Shown here in pieces: positions 30,599-39,954 of a DNA stretch of 64,000 bases; within the stretch, counting starts at the first letter, position 1; each line of letters opens with the position of its first letter. Made by a program: the position numbers and the translations under genes. The notes beneath the pieces are model-generated. The model was not told where the DNA came from, made no database searches, and was given only the letters and a program-made list of their open reading frames with translations. Source of the stretch: Leptolyngbya sp. CCY15150 (GTDB taxonomy: Bacteria > Cyanobacteriota > Cyanobacteriia > RECH01); the NCBI RefSeq assembly GCF_016888135.1, contig NZ_JACSWB010000276.1:1-64000 (forward strand), read 5' to 3'.

Positions 30599-31265
30599 GA
30601 AGTTTGTCCTTAAATTCCCAATGGTGCGGTCATCCGGAGGGCGATCGCCCATTCTACATTCAATCTGGTTTAAGCCAAGCTGGTTTGGGCCAGGTTTGGA
30701 CGAGTGCAACCATCTCAGTGCCATCTGCTAGGGGCTGAACACTAGATGTGCCGCATCAATCTTGTATCCTACGATGAGTTGCCCATGGAGGCGCGGGATT
30801 TTGAGCAAGATCCGATCGCCCCCCAGAGCATCCTGCCATCCTGGATCTAGGTCACCCTGTTCTATCAACTTGTTCTATCAACTTACTGTATCGCTCCTGT
30901 ATCTACCGTAGACTGAGCAACCAGATTCATGCCATCTTCAGACAAGAGCGCGATCGCTCCCCAGAGATGACACCAGACAGGGCCGCGATCGCCTGCTCTT
31001 TGCATCCGCTACACTCATGGAAACAGATTGTTGATCGCCTTGTTGATCGCCATCGGGGCGATCGCCCTAGCTCTGTTTGTAGAGATTTGGTCAAGTCTTC
31101 TGCTCAGAGATTCAAAAGCGTCCCGTCTTAGGGTAAAGATTGATGTGGATTGCCATGATCGATGGTAGCGATCGCCGGTTGTATCTCCATCGATCTGCCC
31201 AGGTTGCCCCCTATTTCCTAACGTCACTGATTGATAAACTACCCAAGGCTTGCGAGGAGTTGTCC
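30599..31265. other. Intergenic region upstream of the response-regulator gene
   Basis: About 665 bases between divergent genes with several HIP1 sites. I found no gene, RNA or clear operator. Confidence 0.4.
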
Positions 31266-31664
31266 ATGAAAACAGTCCTGATCGTCGAAGATGACCCGGT
31301 GAATGCACGGGTTTTTTCCAAGATTTTGACAAAGCGAGCGGGCTTGGCGGTCAAGCATACGGAAAATGTGGATGAGGTGATGGAGGCGGCCCAGGGTCAC
31401 CAAGTGGACGTCATCCTGATGGATGTATCCCTAGCAAGGAGTATGTATCGCGGGAAACCCGTTGATGGCATTAAGATCACTCAGTTGCTGAAGGCCGATC
31501 CCGAAACCGCAGACCTGCCAATTATTTTGGTCACAGCCCATGCCATGGAGGGCGATCGCGAACATTTTTTAGCCCAGAGCGGGGCCGATGGCTACATCAC
31601 CAAACCCGTTATCGACCATCAGCTTTTTGTGGATCAAATCATGGCCGTCATGCCTCAGGATTAA
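31266..31664 (+). CDS. Single-domain response regulator (CheY-like)
   Basis: The 132-residue receiver domain has no output domain. It has the acidic pair in IVEDDPVN, the phospho-acceptor Asp53 in VILMDVS, the Thr in LVTAHA and the Lys in YITKPV. A short insert (ARSMYRGKPVDGIKI) follows the Asp. Such proteins relay phosphate or act on partners by binding. The ATG at 31266 has GAGGAG 6 bases ahead. The next gene begins about 10 bases after the stop, so they may be co-transcribed, though their functions look unrelated. The cognate kinase is not evident. Confidence 0.92.
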   Translation: MKTVLIVEDDPVNARVFSKILTKRAGLAVKHTENVDEVMEAAQGHQVDVILMDVSLARSMYRGKPVDGIKITQLLKADPETADLPIILVTAHAMEGDREHFLAQSGADGYITKPVIDHQLFVDQIMAVMPQD

Positions 31665-31674
31665 GTTGATACAA

Positions 31675-32895
31675 TTGTACTACATCAAGAGCCGGATCCT
31701 AGGGGCGGGGCGATCGCTGCTGGCCACCCTCCATCGCCTGAGAACCGGACTGAACTGGATAGGCTGGGCAGGTCTAGGTATGGCGATCGCCCTCAGTCTT
31801 GTCCTCACGCCCGTAGCCCTGTCATCCGCCCCCCAGACAGAGATTCGCGGCGTGTGGTTGACCAACGTAGACAGCGACGTTCTGTTTTCTCGTTCATCCC
31901 TCAACCAAGCCGTCCGCCGTTTGCAGCGACTCCATTTCAACACCCTCTATCCCACCGTCTGGAACTGGGGCTATACCCTCTATCCCAGCAAGGTAGCGCA
32001 GCGAGATATTGGGCGATCGCTCTATCCCCATCCCGGTCTAAGCGATCGCGATCTGCTAGCAGAATTGGTGCAGCAAGGACATCGGCGCGGGCTCAGCGTC
32101 ATTCCCTGGGTCGAGTTTGGCCTCATGGCTCCCGCCGGTTCAGAGCTGGTGCATCGCCATCCCGACTGGGTGACCCAGCGCTCCGACGGCAGTCAGATTA
32201 TCCTAGAAGGCGGCGTCCATCCCCGCGTTTGGCTGAATCCAGCCCATCCTGGCGTCCAGAGGTTTTTGGTGGACTTGGTCACCGAACTGGTCAGTCAGTA
32301 CGACATCGACGGCATCCAGTTTGATGACCATCTGGGTATGCCCGTGGAGCTAGGCTACGACGAGTACAGCCTGGGTCTCTATCGGCAAGCCCATGAGGGG
32401 GCAGATCCACCCACAGATATCCACGATCCTGCCTGGATGCGCTGGCGAGCCGACCAGGTCACCAACCTAGCAGAACAGATCTTCTATGCCGTCAAAGCCG
32501 TCCGTCCCGACTGTCTGGTGGCGCTGTCGCCCAACCCCCGCGAGTTTGCCTATGACATGTACCTGCAAGACTGGTGGAACTGGACGCAGCGCGGCTTTGT
32601 GGAAGAGCTGATCGTGCAGCTTTACCGCAGTGACATGGATCGCTTCCGGGAGGAATTGGATCAACCCGAGATTGAACAGGCCCACATTCCCCTAGGCGTT
32701 GGCATCCTCACGGGTCTACGCAACCGCCCGGTGGAGATGGATCTGATTGCCGAACAGGTGCAAACCGTGCGCGATCGCCATCTGGCAGGCGTATCGTTTT
32801 TCTTCTATGAAAGCTTAGGCGATCGCGATCGCCAATTTCGCCGACTTTTCCCCGATCCGGTTCCCCGGCAAGAACTTGCCTTAGGATCGGAATGA
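31675..32895 (+). CDS. GHL10-type glycoside hydrolase-like protein (secreted or anchored)
   Basis: The ~406-residue protein has a basic N terminus and a hydrophobic segment (GMAIALSLVLTPVALSS), then a TIM-barrel domain of the GHL10/DUF187 type. Visible motifs are EIRGVWLTNVDSDVLFS, FNTLYPTVWNWGYTLYPS, VIPWVEFGLM, DIDGIQFDDHLGMP and LVALSPNPREFAYD. Family members are presumed to act on cell-surface glycans outside the cytoplasm; the substrate is unknown. The start is uncertain: a TTG at 31675 gives a normal signal peptide with positive n-region, while the first ATG (31780) gives a shorter one. Confidence 0.85.
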   Translation: MYYIKSRILGAGRSLLATLHRLRTGLNWIGWAGLGMAIALSLVLTPVALSSAPQTEIRGVWLTNVDSDVLFSRSSLNQAVRRLQRLHFNTLYPTVWNWGYTLYPSKVAQRDIGRSLYPHPGLSDRDLLAELVQQGHRRGLSVIPWVEFGLMAPAGSELVHRHPDWVTQRSDGSQIILEGGVHPRVWLNPAHPGVQRFLVDLVTELVSQYDIDGIQFDDHLGMPVELGYDEYSLGLYRQAHEGADPPTDIHDPAWMRWRADQVTNLAEQIFYAVKAVRPDCLVALSPNPREFAYDMYLQDWWNWTQRGFVEELIVQLYRSDMDRFREELDQPEIEQAHIPLGVGILTGLRNRPVEMDLIAEQVQTVRDRHLAGVSFFFYESLGDRDRQFRRLFPDPVPRQELALGSE

Positions 32896-32938
32896 TGCGC
32901 CGGTGGCCTGATGCTTACTTAATAGTGATGGATGTAAG

Positions 32939-33012
32939 GGCGAACGATGGGACTCGAACCCACGAATGGCGGGACCACAACCCGCTGCCTTAACCTCTTG
33001 GCTACGCTCGCC
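32939..33012 (-). tRNA. trnH-GUG: tRNA-His (GTG)
   Basis: On the minus strand the sequence folds as a 74-nt cloverleaf. The acceptor GCGAGCG pairs with CGTTCGC (one G-T), and the extra 5' G at position -1 pairs with C73, the hallmark of tRNA-His. The anticodon stem GCGGG/CCCGC encloses the loop TTGTGGT with anticodon GTG. The T arm reads GTGGGTTCGAGTCCCAT. The 3' CCA is not encoded, so it must be added after transcription. Confidence 0.96.
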
Positions 33013-33067
33013 ACGTGTCTTCTTCAGTTTAATATCATAACACTGTGTCTCTCTTCTTTGCAAACCG

Positions 33068-34003
33068 ATGAAAGTTCAGATCAAACTTGGGAGGCTACAG
33101 GTTAGTTTTCCCGGCGGAGCCGATGATGCCAGCGGCTGGACGATTTTGGGGGCGCGATCGCAGCCCTACCTATTTCTGCTGCCAGCCCTCTTAGTGTTGA
33201 CGCTCACCGTCTTTTGGCCAGCCCTCCAGGCCTTCTTCCTCAGCTTCACCCTCTACGAATACGACATCACCCAACCGCCCCGCTGGGTGGGGTTGGCCAA
33301 CTTTCAGCGCCTTTGGAGCGACCCTGTCTTTTGGAAAACGCTCACCAATACGCTGATCTACCTCGTCGGCGTAGTGCCTATTTTGACCCTGATTCCCCTA
33401 GGACTTGCCATCTTAGTTAACCAGCGGCTGCCGGGAATTCACTGGTTTCGCGCCGCCTACTACACCCCCGTGGTCATTTCCATGGTGGTAGCAGGCATTG
33501 CCTGGCGCTGGCTGTATGCAGAAACAGGGTTGCTCAACCAACTGCTGCGGGGATTGCACCTGTCAGACATGGGTCTACCCTGGCTCACCAGTCCCAACTT
33601 CGCCCTCTATAGCGTCATGGCCGTCACCATCTGGAAAGGGTTGGGATACTACATGGTGATCTACCTGGCAGGTTTGCAGGGCATTCCCCCCGAACTCTAT
33701 GAAGCGGGAGCGATCGACGGTTCCGATGGCTGGCAACGGCATTGGGATATCACGCTGCCCCTCATGCGTCCCTATCTCTTTTTAGTCGCGGTGATCTCCG
33801 CTATCTCTGCCACCAAGGTCTTTGAGGAAGTCTACATCATGACCAAAGGGCAACCCCTCAATAGTTCCAAAACCTTGGTGTATTACGTTTATGAACAGGC
33901 TTTTGAAACCCTAGAGATCAGCTATGCCTGCACCGTGGGCCTGGTGATGTTCTTGGTCATCCTGGGGCTATCGTTGCTGCGCCTGAGCCTGGGCCGCCCC
34001 TAG
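33068..34003 (+). CDS. Sugar ABC transporter permease (UgpA/LacF/GgtC-type)
   Basis: The 311-residue inner-membrane protein has six predicted membrane segments and the EAA loop EAGAIDGSDGWQRHWDITLPLMRP, which contacts the ATPase. It belongs to the MalF/UgpA side of binding-protein-dependent carbohydrate or osmolyte importers. No partner permease, ATPase or binding protein lies next to it, so the transporter is assembled from genes elsewhere. A glucosylglycerol-type or disaccharide substrate is possible but unproven. The ATG at 33068 is the only reasonable start. Confidence 0.9.
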   Translation: MKVQIKLGRLQVSFPGGADDASGWTILGARSQPYLFLLPALLVLTLTVFWPALQAFFLSFTLYEYDITQPPRWVGLANFQRLWSDPVFWKTLTNTLIYLVGVVPILTLIPLGLAILVNQRLPGIHWFRAAYYTPVVISMVVAGIAWRWLYAETGLLNQLLRGLHLSDMGLPWLTSPNFALYSVMAVTIWKGLGYYMVIYLAGLQGIPPELYEAGAIDGSDGWQRHWDITLPLMRPYLFLVAVISAISATKVFEEVYIMTKGQPLNSSKTLVYYVYEQAFETLEISYACTVGLVMFLVILGLSLLRLSLGRP

Positions 34004-34010
34004 TCGTTCC

Positions 34011-35492
34011 CTAGCTAGCCGTAGACTGAGGTACATCATCCGCACTGGTTAAACGCGGCAGGGTGATCAGGTAGCGAATGCCCGTATCGCTGGTTTGCAC
34101 CATCAGCTCCCCACCATGGCGCTCCGCCAAGTGCCGACTGAGTTCCATCCCCAACACCTGTCGAGTTTTCACCCCATGGGCCGACGAGTCTGCCATCGTC
34201 GCCACGGCCGTGGATGACTCCAGCGATCGCCTTGCTGCCCGAGACGAGGCGGTGGAGCGATCGCGCCCCTCCCCATGAGCCTCAGATAGCCCATCGGCCG
34301 ATAGATTGGGAGACGCATCGGCCTGTAAACCGTCCTCTAGCCATGGATGGGCAGACCATAGCAGCATATGCAACTGCTCCGCTTTCCGGGAAACATGAAT
34401 ATGGATGATGCTGTCGGCGTTGGAGGATTGGATCATGCCAAAGGCTAGGTGGTAGAGCATTTGCCGCACCTTGTCCTTGTCTAGCAGCCAAATACGATGC
34501 CCCGGCTCCACCGAGAGCTGGAGGGTAATGCCCCGCCGCTGTGCTAAGGCTTCTAAGGGCTGGAGCGCCTGCTGCCCCAACATCTCAGCATCCACGGGCG
34601 CTAGATCCAGGGCGCGATCGCCATCATCTAACCGCCCCAGTTCTAAAATTTCATTGACCACCGCCAGCAGGTATTGACCACTGCTGTGAACCACATCCAG
34701 ATATTCTTTTTGCTTCTCCGTCAGGGGGCCATAGATTTCCCGTTGGAGCACACTCGTCATGCCCAACACCGACGTGAGGGGAGTGGTTAAATCATGGGTC
34801 ATCTGCACGATCAAATCGGTGCGCACCTGCCGGGGATCGTGGATAGACGAGGGGGGCAGGGCAGATGGTGCAGGTGTGGCAAGGGCATGGGATGGTTCGG
34901 GATTGGGCAAGGCTGGGATGGCAGTGAGCGATCGCTTCAGAACCTGATTGCGTTCATATTCGCTCATGCCCCAGCGGGCAATCATTTCTAAAAAGGTGAT
35001 CTCTTGGGACGTGAAGGAGCGCGGCACTAGATCCATCACCGCCAAGCTACCGAGGCAAAACCCTTGAGCATTCAGCAAGGGCACGCCCAGGTAGGCCTGA
35101 ATGCCATAGCGCTGCACCAACAGGCCATCTTTATAGGCCGGTTCGATAGAGGCATGGTCGATGGTGAGCGATCGCCGCCGAGTAATCACCTGGTCACAAA
35201 ACGCTTCACAACGGGGCAATTGGCGAGAGGTAGCCAGGTCATTCATCAACCCCAACCGCGATAGACCCACGGCATAGCGCAACCATTGGCGATCGCGATC
35301 CACCAATCCCAGAATACAAATTGGGGCATGGATGAAATGGGCCGCGGTTTGGGTCGCTTCCTCGAAGACGGGTAAATTCTCGGTGTCTAATAAACCAGAT
35401 TCAGCTAACGCTTGCAGGCGATACTGTTCATGCTCTTGGTTTAGTGGTTGATCAAGTCGTCCAAACATAGTGTTTCCAGGGTTGCTCATCAT
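34011..35492 (-). CDS. GAF-domain sensor histidine kinase with degenerate ATPase domain
   Basis: The 493-residue soluble protein has a GAF domain (about 25-185) of the type that starts RLQALAESGLLDTENLPVFEEAT, a Pro/Ala linker and a HisKA dimerisation domain with the H-box QMTHDLTTPLTSVLG (His233). The ATPase part is degraded. The N-box reads LYHLAFGMIQSS with no Asn, the G boxes are replaced by a low-complexity Ser/Ala/Asp stretch (about 385-440), and only the end (LSRHLAERHGGELMV) keeps the kinase shape. It may receive rather than donate phosphate, or act as a scaffold. This is the second such decayed kinase in the window. Confidence 0.85.
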   Translation of the reverse strand: MMSNPGNTMFGRLDQPLNQEHEQYRLQALAESGLLDTENLPVFEEATQTAAHFIHAPICILGLVDRDRQWLRYAVGLSRLGLMNDLATSRQLPRCEAFCDQVITRRRSLTIDHASIEPAYKDGLLVQRYGIQAYLGVPLLNAQGFCLGSLAVMDLVPRSFTSQEITFLEMIARWGMSEYERNQVLKRSLTAIPALPNPEPSHALATPAPSALPPSSIHDPRQVRTDLIVQMTHDLTTPLTSVLGMTSVLQREIYGPLTEKQKEYLDVVHSSGQYLLAVVNEILELGRLDDGDRALDLAPVDAEMLGQQALQPLEALAQRRGITLQLSVEPGHRIWLLDKDKVRQMLYHLAFGMIQSSNADSIIHIHVSRKAEQLHMLLWSAHPWLEDGLQADASPNLSADGLSEAHGEGRDRSTASSRAARRSLESSTAVATMADSSAHGVKTRQVLGMELSRHLAERHGGELMVQTSDTGIRYLITLPRLTSADDVPQSTAS

Positions 35493-36094
35493 CCCCCATG
35501 CCCTTTTCTCGCCGCATCATCATTCGTGGAACGCATTACCTGATGTACAGATAGTGCCCGTACCGCTGCCACAACAAACATCCACCTAGCAAACAAGGGA
35601 CAACGGAAGGCAAATCTTCCGTCCATCTTGGATGATGACGTGTGCCCATGATCGTTAATCCATCATGAGGTTCAGATGGCTAGCATCTATGGTAAGTTCC
35701 GGCGTTGTTAAAGACGTGCTTGCCGTTTGGGGGAGAGTATAAATACGGATCAAGTGAATTGAGGGGGCGTCATGATACCTGAAGCTGTGCGATGGTCAGG
35801 GGGAAAAGTCAGGGGGAAAACCATGGGGCGATCGCCCCGGCTTCTACCACGATGGAGTCAACAGGGCGATCGCCCCTGGGACCTCTTGGCTTAGATAGAT
35901 AGTTCTGGACGTTGGCGGTCGATGAACACAGATGAGCTAGCAAGGATGGCTTGGGTGGGCCGGGGACGCTTCTTAGGATACTGACAAACGTCAAGATTGC
36001 GTGAATGGTTCCTGCCCCCCAGGTTGCCGGAGCCGACGAGTTTGGCTCCAGAAAGCCCTTCCCTGCTCTGTAGTCCTAGCGTCAAGAGCCGTGA
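35493..36094. other. Intergenic region between sensor kinase and EamA gene
   Basis: About 600 bases. It contains two facing HIP1-centred sequences (GGGCGATCGCCC near 35826 and 35863). No convincing gene; small frames here are not protein-like. Confidence 0.4.
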
Positions 36095-37030
36095 TTAAGG
36101 CGATGATGGCATCGATGGACGATCCTGATTGCCAATTGCGGCGATCGCCACCCCACTTAACAGAATCATGGCACCTAAGAGCACCATCGGCCCGGGATAT
36201 TCTTGGAAGATGACCAAACCCAAGAGGCCAGCGCCAACAGGTTCCGCCAAAATTACAAGGGTGACAAGCGTGGGTGACATCCAGCGCACCGCCCAGTTGA
36301 GGCTAGTATGCCCAATCACCTGGGGAAATAGCGCCATTAAAGAAATATATACATAGACCCTGGGAGAATAACCTAGATAGGAGGTATGGGCTAGCCAAGG
36401 CATGGGAATGAGAACCAGGGCTGCCAAACTATAGGTAATGGCTACATGGTGCTGAGTGGAAACACCGTTGCGCTGTGCCTCTCGGCTGAGGAGAAAATAA
36501 GCGCTCACGGCCCACGATCCGATTAAGGCCAGGGCGTTCCCCAAGAGCGGATGCTGTCCAGGCGACGCAACCCCTAAATCACTGAGACCAATGACTGCAC
36601 TGCCTGCGATCGCTACCCCAATGCCCACCGATGTCAGCCAGGTGGGCCGCTCTCGCCAAATCCACCAAGACAGCAGCGCCACCCAAATGGGATTGGTGGT
36701 CACCAAGGTGGTTGAGGCAGCAATGGAGGTATAGGACAGTGAGGTAATCCAACTGGCAAAGTGGATCGCCAGACAGATGCCCGCCACCATGGAATAGAGC
36801 AGCGATCGCCTCTGGATCTGCCCTGGATGAAAGCTGCGCCAGGTTGGCACCAGCATCAGCGCGGCAATGCCCATGCGCATGGCGGCTAAGACTAAGCTAA
36901 AGCCTACCCCCCGTTGATCGGCAGCATCGAGGGCCAGGCGAATGAACACAGCGGCCGTGGACACTGCCAGAATGCCAACCGTGAGAATGAGAGCGATCGC
37001 CCAGCGGGTGGGAGCAGGAGACGTCTGCAT
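36095..37030 (-). CDS. EamA/DMT-family transporter
   Basis: The 311-residue inner-membrane protein has about ten hydrophobic segments arranged as two EamA repeats, with repeat signatures AASTTLVTTNPIWVALLSWW and WMSPTLVTLVILAEPVGAGLLG at equivalent places. Drug/metabolite transporters of this type export amino acids or other metabolites; the substrate is unknown. The ATG at 37030 fits the family N terminus. It stands alone downstream of phoX on the same strand, beyond a strong terminator. Confidence 0.92.
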   Translation of the reverse strand: MQTSPAPTRWAIALILTVGILAVSTAAVFIRLALDAADQRGVGFSLVLAAMRMGIAALMLVPTWRSFHPGQIQRRSLLYSMVAGICLAIHFASWITSLSYTSIAASTTLVTTNPIWVALLSWWIWRERPTWLTSVGIGVAIAGSAVIGLSDLGVASPGQHPLLGNALALIGSWAVSAYFLLSREAQRNGVSTQHHVAITYSLAALVLIPMPWLAHTSYLGYSPRVYVYISLMALFPQVIGHTSLNWAVRWMSPTLVTLVILAEPVGAGLLGLVIFQEYPGPMVLLGAMILLSGVAIAAIGNQDRPSMPSSP

Positions 37031-37165
37031 GGCAGGCTATATTGCAGGCTATGGATGGGACAACGTATGAGCGAGGCTCCGTGTGGTTATCCTAGCAGGA
37101 GAGCGATCGCTGTTCTTGGACTTCCTAGGGGGAGCGATCGCTTGATGAGTCTGAATGCTAGCCAT

Positions 37166-37201
37166 AAAAAAGGGAGGCCAGCCGTGATCTGCCTGCCTCC
37201 C
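37166..37201 (-). terminator. Rho-independent terminator of phoX
   Basis: On the minus strand GGGAGGC (37201-37195) pairs with GCCTCCC (37178-37172), the stem can extend further inside, and six Ts follow at once (37171-37166). It lies 36 bases past the phoX stop. Confidence 0.85.
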
Positions 37202-37236
37202 GATATCCGTGCAACTAGTGATGGACAATCAACACC

Positions 37237-39345
37237 TTAGGTGCCAATCATGCCGCCATCATCCTTGGTAATCACCACCGTAGAAGAACGGGGATACATA
37301 GAGGCACTTTGATCCGGCCAACGAGACTTGAGGTTGCCGGCAGCAAACTCGTCCGCCGTCACCGTTGCCCCAGGATGCTGCACGTTAATGAACATCGTGC
37401 GCTGATCCGGGGTTGTGACCACACCAGTAATTTCTTGACCAATGGGGCCCGTCAGAAAGCGACGAATTTCACCGGTGACTGGGTCAGCAGCCAGCATTTG
37501 GTTATTGCCAAACTGAACAAAGTCCCCAGTATTCATGACGCTTTCGCTGATATCCGTCTGAATCCACAGACGGCTGCTCGCATCAAACCATAGACCATCT
37601 GGACAGCAGAATTTGCTATCTTCGCTCAAGGCTTGACCGTTGAGCATGGTGCTATCGTCCTCCGGCCCGGCCAAGACAAAGAGATCCCACTGGAAGGTTT
37701 TGGAAGTCGGGTCATTGTTGCCTTCGCTCCAGCGAATGATATGTCCCCACTCATTGGCTGCCCGAGGGTTGGCAGCATCTACCTCGTCATCCGTCCGACG
37801 GCTGTTGTTGGTCAGGGTGAAATAGACTTGCTTGGTGTTAGGATCCACCGCGCCCCACTCAGGACGATCCATCTTGGTAGCACCCACAAAGTCTGCGGCT
37901 GTCCGAGTGTTGACCAAGACATCCGCTTGGCTATTGAACCCGTTCTCCGGCGTCAAGCCATTTTGGCCAAACACCAACGCGATCCATTCACCGCTACCGT
38001 CTTCGTTGAACCGAGCCACGTAGAGGGTGCCGTTGTCCAACAAATAGCCCCCAGCCGTTGCGCTGAAATAGGGCTGGGCAGACACATATTTGTAGACATA
38101 CTCAAACCGCGCATCATCACCGGAGTAGCAGACCACCGGTTCTCCTTCAACTGCCGGCTGGAAAACCACGCCTTCATGGGCAAACCGGCCCAACGCCGTG
38201 CGCTTCTGGGGGGTGCTGGTGGGATCAAAGGGATCAATTTCTACGAACCAACCAAAGGTGTTGGGTTCGTTGCGGTAGTCTTGGGTGGCGCTGGCGGCCT
38301 TGGTGGAGGCATCAAAACGGATATAGTCATCAGCGCCGTTGCTGGCCAGTTCCCAGCCATAGCGAGAAACACCTGTTGCTACGCCATAACGAGCCTGTTC
38401 ACGGGGTAGATTGGGTTCCACTTCCCCTTGATTGCTGCCTGCAACCACATCGCCGTTGCGGAAATAGCCGGCCCAGTTTTCTTCGGAGGCCAGATAGGTA
38501 TTCCAGGGGGTAACGCCATGGGCACAGTTGTTGAGGGTGCCACGGGTGCGAGTTCCATCAGGGCTATAGCGCGTCTTCACCAAATCGCTGCCGCGCACTG
38601 GGCCGCTGATCTCCATGGGCGTTAACCCCGTGATCCGACGGTTACGGTCATCCTGTTCCATCGCCCAAGTGCCATTGGACTGTTTGCGCACCCGCACGAT
38701 GCTAACGCCATGACCATTCAGCTCCTTCAGCACTTGGTCAGCATCACGCATCTCGCCCATCATGGGCACACCATCGCTGTCCAACGCCATGCCGATGGCA
38801 GCGGCATGCATATAGCGCGGCTCAACATATTCATGGTTGAGTACTAAGAGTCCATCATCAGAACTCCCTTCGTAGGGCGACTCACCTTCAATGGGAAAAA
38901 AGTGCATACCATCGTGGTGGCTGCCCATTTGCATAGCCTGGTCTGCGCCCGTGCTTTCTAAGCTGTAGGCAGGATAGCTGCCGGTGATCGGTTCCCCAAA
39001 CGACACTAAGGGGCTAGCTGTGTAGCCTTCAGGGACAATAACGGTGTCAAGCTCGCCGACCGGAACCGCTTTGAAGCCTAGAAGGGTGCTGCTTGCCGCT
39101 GCTGGACGAGCGCGCAGGGTGTTGATGGCTGGCCCAGCAAACATCGAGGTGACGGCCAAGGCCAAGCTGCCCTTGAGCACCTGGCGACGCTGCAGGCGGC
39201 TATTGAGAATAGATGCGAAATCCGGGTTGCTAGACTGATTGCAGATCGGCTCATCGCCGTGGTTATGCTGCCTCGGATCATCACAGTGAGTTTCGCCCTT
39301 AAGAATTTGGGCATACTTTTGCCGCAGGCTTCGTTTATCGGACAT
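37237..39345 (-). CDS. phoX: PhoX-family alkaline phosphatase
   Basis: PhoX is a calcium/iron-dependent monomeric phosphatase that releases phosphate from organic esters outside the cytoplasm. The 702-residue protein has a Tat signal with the twin arginines Arg53-Arg54 (SRLQRRQVLKGSLALAV) about 50 residues in, and then the DUF839/PhoX beta-propeller. Typical motifs include GLLVLNHEYVEP, NNCAHGVTPWNTYLASEENW, GRFAHEGVVF and VVCYSGDDARFEYVYKY. It is a single-gene unit with its own terminator. A weak Pho-box-like sequence lies about 130 bases upstream. Confidence 0.94.
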   Translation of the reverse strand: MSDKRSLRQKYAQILKGETHCDDPRQHNHGDEPICNQSSNPDFASILNSRLQRRQVLKGSLALAVTSMFAGPAINTLRARPAAASSTLLGFKAVPVGELDTVIVPEGYTASPLVSFGEPITGSYPAYSLESTGADQAMQMGSHHDGMHFFPIEGESPYEGSSDDGLLVLNHEYVEPRYMHAAAIGMALDSDGVPMMGEMRDADQVLKELNGHGVSIVRVRKQSNGTWAMEQDDRNRRITGLTPMEISGPVRGSDLVKTRYSPDGTRTRGTLNNCAHGVTPWNTYLASEENWAGYFRNGDVVAGSNQGEVEPNLPREQARYGVATGVSRYGWELASNGADDYIRFDASTKAASATQDYRNEPNTFGWFVEIDPFDPTSTPQKRTALGRFAHEGVVFQPAVEGEPVVCYSGDDARFEYVYKYVSAQPYFSATAGGYLLDNGTLYVARFNEDGSGEWIALVFGQNGLTPENGFNSQADVLVNTRTAADFVGATKMDRPEWGAVDPNTKQVYFTLTNNSRRTDDEVDAANPRAANEWGHIIRWSEGNNDPTSKTFQWDLFVLAGPEDDSTMLNGQALSEDSKFCCPDGLWFDASSRLWIQTDISESVMNTGDFVQFGNNQMLAADPVTGEIRRFLTGPIGQEITGVVTTPDQRTMFINVQHPGATVTADEFAAGNLKSRWPDQSASMYPRSSTVVITKDDGGMIGT

Positions 39346-39954
39346 GGTCAGTTCTCCTCTTGTACTGCCCAGATCAGCCTCGCGTGAGTTGGTCTAAACC
39401 AATGGCGCTATGCAGAACTACTCTGGGCGGATGAAAGTCCGTCCTGATGGTAGAAGCACAGGGTTATGAACTGAATAAGTAAGGGTTAAGTTTTCCGTTT
39501 AAAATCCTGAAGGTTAGGCTAAATCTCAGCGATCGCCCCCCACGACACTCTATAACCTCTTTGTTTTAGTCCAGTGGATTATCTGTTGTAACGTGATGCT
39601 GGATCAGCGATTCTGGAAGCCGGTTGCCAGCGATCGCCATAGAAAACCTAGCTGTCATACCCGAAGAAATTGTTATCCCGGTCTTAACCGTTGAGGGAGC
39701 ATCCTTTGCTAAGCTGGTGTTGCCTAAATGGCCCAGCGATCGCTTCCGTCCTCACCCCAATCAACGCCCCTCTCCCCCACTCATCATGACCAGCAAATGT
39801 TGCCTAGGTCTGATCTAAAGGGCTTGAGATGATGTTCATCCTTTGGATACAGGAAATAGCCGTATCCATCATGCTATCCATCATGATCACAATCAAAGTT
39901 CAAGACTAGCTCTAGAGTGCCAGTTCTTAACGCTATAGGGAGAAGCTCTCTGTT
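39346..39954. other. Divergent regulatory region of phoX and the metallophosphoesterase gene
   Basis: About 610 bases that must hold promoters for both phosphate-ester hydrolase genes. Apart from the weak Pho-box candidate at 39472-39490 I see nothing definite. A 64-codon frame at 39624-39818 is not protein-like. Confidence 0.4.
39472..39490 (-). promoter_or_regulatory. Pho-box-like half sites upstream of phoX
   Basis: Reading on the minus strand, CTTAACCC is followed after three bases by CTTATTCA. The cyanobacterial SphR box is three CTTAACCT-like octamers spaced by three bases; here one is good, one weak and the third not seen. Confidence 0.3.
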
